From: JAUYQR01 sp031377265
GTDB taxonomy: Bacteria; Pseudomonadota; Alphaproteobacteria; Rhodobacterales; Rhodobacteraceae
NCBI RefSeq assembly: GCF_031377265.1
Contig: NZ_JANMET010000332.1
Coordinates: 1 to 5,601 of the forward strand
DNA length: 5,601 bases
Direction: 5' to 3'
The translations under genes were made by a program, and so were the position numbers. The notes under the pieces are model-generated. The model was not told where the DNA came from, ran no database searches, and saw only the letters and a list, made by a program, of their open reading frames with translations. Positions 4,444 through 5,601 of the stretch are shown here, piece by piece. Every line of letters begins with the position of its first letter. Within the stretch, counting starts at the first letter, position 1.

Positions 4444-5184
4444 TCAGGGTTTGGCCAGCGTGTCCTTGATTGCCGTGAGGTAGGTGAGGGTGGGATCGAA
4501 CTTGCCGTCTTTCAGGAACAACACGGTCTGGCGGATAACCAATGGGTTCAGCATCATGAAAGTGTGGGTGACGGGCAAGGTGACGTGATCGGTCATGCCA
4601 TCAAGCCGGGTGCTTACCACAGTGACCTTGCCATCATTCGGCCCCGGCAGAGCCGAGGCAAAAAGCGGGTTCAGCGACCTTGTGCCCGCGATCACGCCCA
4701 GCGGATAATCTGCCGGGGGCAAGGCCTTTGGCCAAGACCCTTCGCCCGTGCCGAGAGTGCCGCCCGCCACCCCGTTCACCCGCTGAAACACTGACAAGGT
4801 GCCAAAGCGGTCCACCAGTTCCGACCCGTGGTTCGGGGGCGCCAGCATCACCACGCGGCCCATCTGAGCCGGTCGGTGCCGGGCCAGCCAGGCGCGCAGC
4901 AGGATGCCGCCCATCGAATGGGTGACGAAATGCACCCGCCCCGGCCCGCAAGCCGCAACCGCGTGACCGACCTCGTCAATCAGCGCTTCGGGCGTGGCGG
5001 TGGTAGAGGGGTAGGACCAGTTCACCACCCGGAACCCCGCCGCCTGCAGCGCCAGTGCCATCGGGGCCAGCGAGGCATCGGTGCGCGCCAGCCCGTGCAG
5101 AAGGACCACGGCATCCGCCAGTCCCGCGCCCTCTTCGGTGGCGGGGGCGGGCAGAAAGCGGGCGAGGGGTCCGGTCAGCCACAT
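4444..5184 (-). CDS. Alpha/beta-fold hydrolase, triacylglycerol lipase/esterase type
   Basis: A 246-residue serine hydrolase. VVLLHGLAR (26-34) gives the oxyanion-hole HG motif. VHFVTHSMGGILLRAWL (84-100) is the nucleophile elbow with Ser90 (H-S-M-G-G). APPNHGSELVDRF (115-127) follows as in bacterial lipase/PGAP1-like members. Asp184 in PNDGKVTV is the likely acid, and His207 in THTFMM the catalytic base. The substrate is unknown; an ester or lipid is inferred from family. The start at 5184 (MWLTGP) has no good ribosome site. An in-frame GTG at 5214 and an ATG at 5313 are alternatives, but the extra residues are Arg-rich, low in complexity and not a signal peptide. The short chosen form also lacks a clear signal peptide, so the protein is probably cytosolic. 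Transcribed divergently from the riboswitch-controlled gene. Confidence 0.88.
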   Translation of the reverse strand: MWLTGPLARFLPAPATEEGAGLADAVVLLHGLARTDASLAPMALALQAAGFRVVNWSYPSTTATPEALIDEVGHAVAACGPGRVHFVTHSMGGILLRAWLARHRPAQMGRVVMLAPPNHGSELVDRFGTLSVFQRVNGVAGGTLGTGEGSWPKALPPADYPLGVIAGTRSLNPLFASALPGPNDGKVTVVSTRLDGMTDHVTLPVTHTFMMLNPLVIRQTVLFLKDGKFDPTLTYLTAIKDTLAKP

Positions 5185-5303
5185 GACCCGACTGTCTGCC
5201 CGACACCGGCGCACAGCAAGCCCGGAATGCCAGCCCCGTCCCGACCCCGACGCAGCGTCACCCTGACGTGCATTGCCGCACCATGTGCCTGCATCGCCCA
5301 CGC

Positions 5304-5332
5304 TTGCCCGCAAAGCCGCGTCCTGCTAGCCC
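5304..5332 (+). promoter_or_regulatory. Promoter candidate for the FMN riboswitch transcript
   Basis: TTGCCC (5304-5309), a 17-nt spacer and TAGCCC (5327-5332) with an upstream TG (5324-5325, extended -10 pattern) lie about 25 nt before the riboswitch core. The -35 hexamer is the same as that before purE; the -10 is poor beyond TA. The rest of 5185-5353 shows no gene and no other clear signal, including none for the divergent hydrolase. Confidence 0.4.
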
Positions 5333-5353
5333 TTTCCCGCCGGGACTTTGCCG

Positions 5354-5477
5354 GTGTTCTCAGGGCGGGGTGCAATTCCCCACCGGCGGTGACAGCCCGC
5401 GAGCGCCCCGGCAACGGGGGTCAGCAGATCCGGTGGAACTCCGGGGCCGACGGTGAAAGTCCGGATGAGAGAGAGCG
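5354..5477 (+). promoter_or_regulatory. FMN riboswitch (RFN element)
   Basis: A near-textbook RFN aptamer that binds flavin mononucleotide and lowers expression of riboflavin synthesis or uptake genes. Conserved blocks appear in order: TTCTCAGGGCGGGG, ATTCCCCACCGGCGGT, AGCCCGCGAGCGC, TCAGCAGATCCGGT, TCCGGGGCCGACGGT, and AAAGTCCGGATGAGAGAGAG. The 5' TTCTC and 3' GAGAG segments close the P1 stem. GGGG/CCCC (5367-5370/5378-5381) forms the second helix. The variable arm is CCCCG-GCAA-CGGGG (5406-5419), a 5-bp stem capped by a GNRA tetraloop. The arm between CGGCGGT and AGCCCGC is minimal (GACA). It sits on the + strand about 70 nt before the start of the next gene. Confidence 0.97.
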
Positions 5478-5526
5478 ATCGTCACCCCGCCCCTGGCGGG
5501 TTGGCGCGTTTTCCCCTGACTGATCG
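5476..5526 (+). terminator. Expression platform of the FMN riboswitch
   Basis: CCCGCC-CCT-GGCGGG (5486-5500) is a perfect 6-bp hairpin, followed 8 nt later by TTTT (5509-5512), which could act as an imperfect intrinsic terminator. Around it, CGATCGTCA (5476-5484) pairs with TGAC-T-GATCG (5517-5526), 9 pairs with one bulged T, so the whole region can close as one long hairpin ending 7 nt before the AAAGGAAG ribosome site (5534-5541). The 5' side abuts the P1 stem, as expected for a switch. Whether control is by termination or at translation cannot be settled by eye. Confidence 0.6.
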
Positions 5527-5546
5527 GGTCGTGAAAGGAAGACGCC

Positions 5547-5601
5547 ATGATTCAGTCATTTCCCCTCCGCGGTGCGGCCTTCATGGTCGGCGCGGGGCTT
5601 T
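5547..5601 (+). CDS. N-terminus of an FMN-riboswitch-controlled gene, probably a DMT/EamA-type transporter (riboflavin importer candidate)
   Basis: Only 18 codons are in the window (MIQSFPLRGAAFMVGAGL), cut off at the 3' edge. The ATG has a strong ribosome site AAAGGAAG (5534-5541). A short polar start, then PLRGAAFMVGAGL rich in small and hydrophobic residues, resembles the first helix of EamA/DMT permeases, which often begin with an xxRGAxxM pattern. In alphaproteobacteria the riboflavin transporter RibN is a DMT protein under an FMN riboswitch, so RibN-type uptake is the leading guess. It does not look like the start of RibB, RibD or RibE. The call rests on 18 residues plus context and should be treated as tentative. 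Confidence 0.5.
   Translation, partial: MIQSFPLRGAAFMVGAGL

Noticed and set aside
529..5477. A functional flavin cluster formed by the FMN reductase and the FMN riboswitch
   Set aside because: They are about 4.3 kb apart with unrelated genes between and different transcripts; shared mention of FMN is not evidence of linkage.
4828..5523. 231-codon plus-strand frame across the hydrolase start and the riboswitch
   Set aside because: It runs antisense to the hydrolase and through the FMN aptamer; the composition is Arg/Gly/Pro-rich with no domain, so it is a shadow frame.

Overview
The window is GC-rich, densely coded bacterial chromosome. It most resembles an alphaproteobacterium of the Rhodobacteraceae (Rhodobacterales) type. 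The pointers are a CysC-like domain of the kind fused to sulfate adenylyltransferase in that group, an IbpA-like small heat-shock gene followed by a DUF1150 gene, a DUF465 (YdcH-type) gene before purEK, and short intergenic regions. The genus cannot be fixed from the sequence alone. There is no RNA gene of the tRNA/rRNA type, insertion sequence, CRISPR array or phage-like gene.

Layout. (1) 1-446, + strand: C-terminal part of an adenylylsulfate kinase (sulfate activation). (2) 529-1062, +: a flavodoxin-fold NADPH-dependent FMN reductase. (3) 1726 down to 1059, - strand: an ibpA-like small heat-shock gene and a DUF1150 gene overlapping by ATGA. The DUF1150 stop shares a CTAG with the stop of the FMN reductase. 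(4) 1727-1927: a divergent control region with a near-consensus sigma-32-type promoter for the heat-shock pair, a structured 5' leader, a second inverted repeat and a 10-bp direct repeat. (5) 1928-2146, +: DUF465 coiled-coil protein. (6) 2174-3767, +: promoter, purE and purK (8-nt overlap), the two steps that turn AIR into CAIR in purine synthesis. (7) 3768-4000: non-coding stretch with four consecutive inverted repeats. (8) 4001-4411, +: small two-helix membrane protein of the low-affinity iron permease family (PF04120). (9) 4444-5184, -: alpha/beta-hydrolase (lipase type), convergent with the permease across a shared hairpin. (10) 5304-5601, +: promoter candidate, a clear FMN riboswitch, its expression platform, and the first 18 codons of a gene that looks like a DMT-type membrane transporter, possibly a riboflavin importer.

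Most of the window is ordinary housekeeping. The parts worth a second look are the heat-shock leader (a possible RNA thermometer or operator), the co-translated DUF1150 protein of unknown role, the expression platform of the riboswitch, and the hairpin-rich region after purK.
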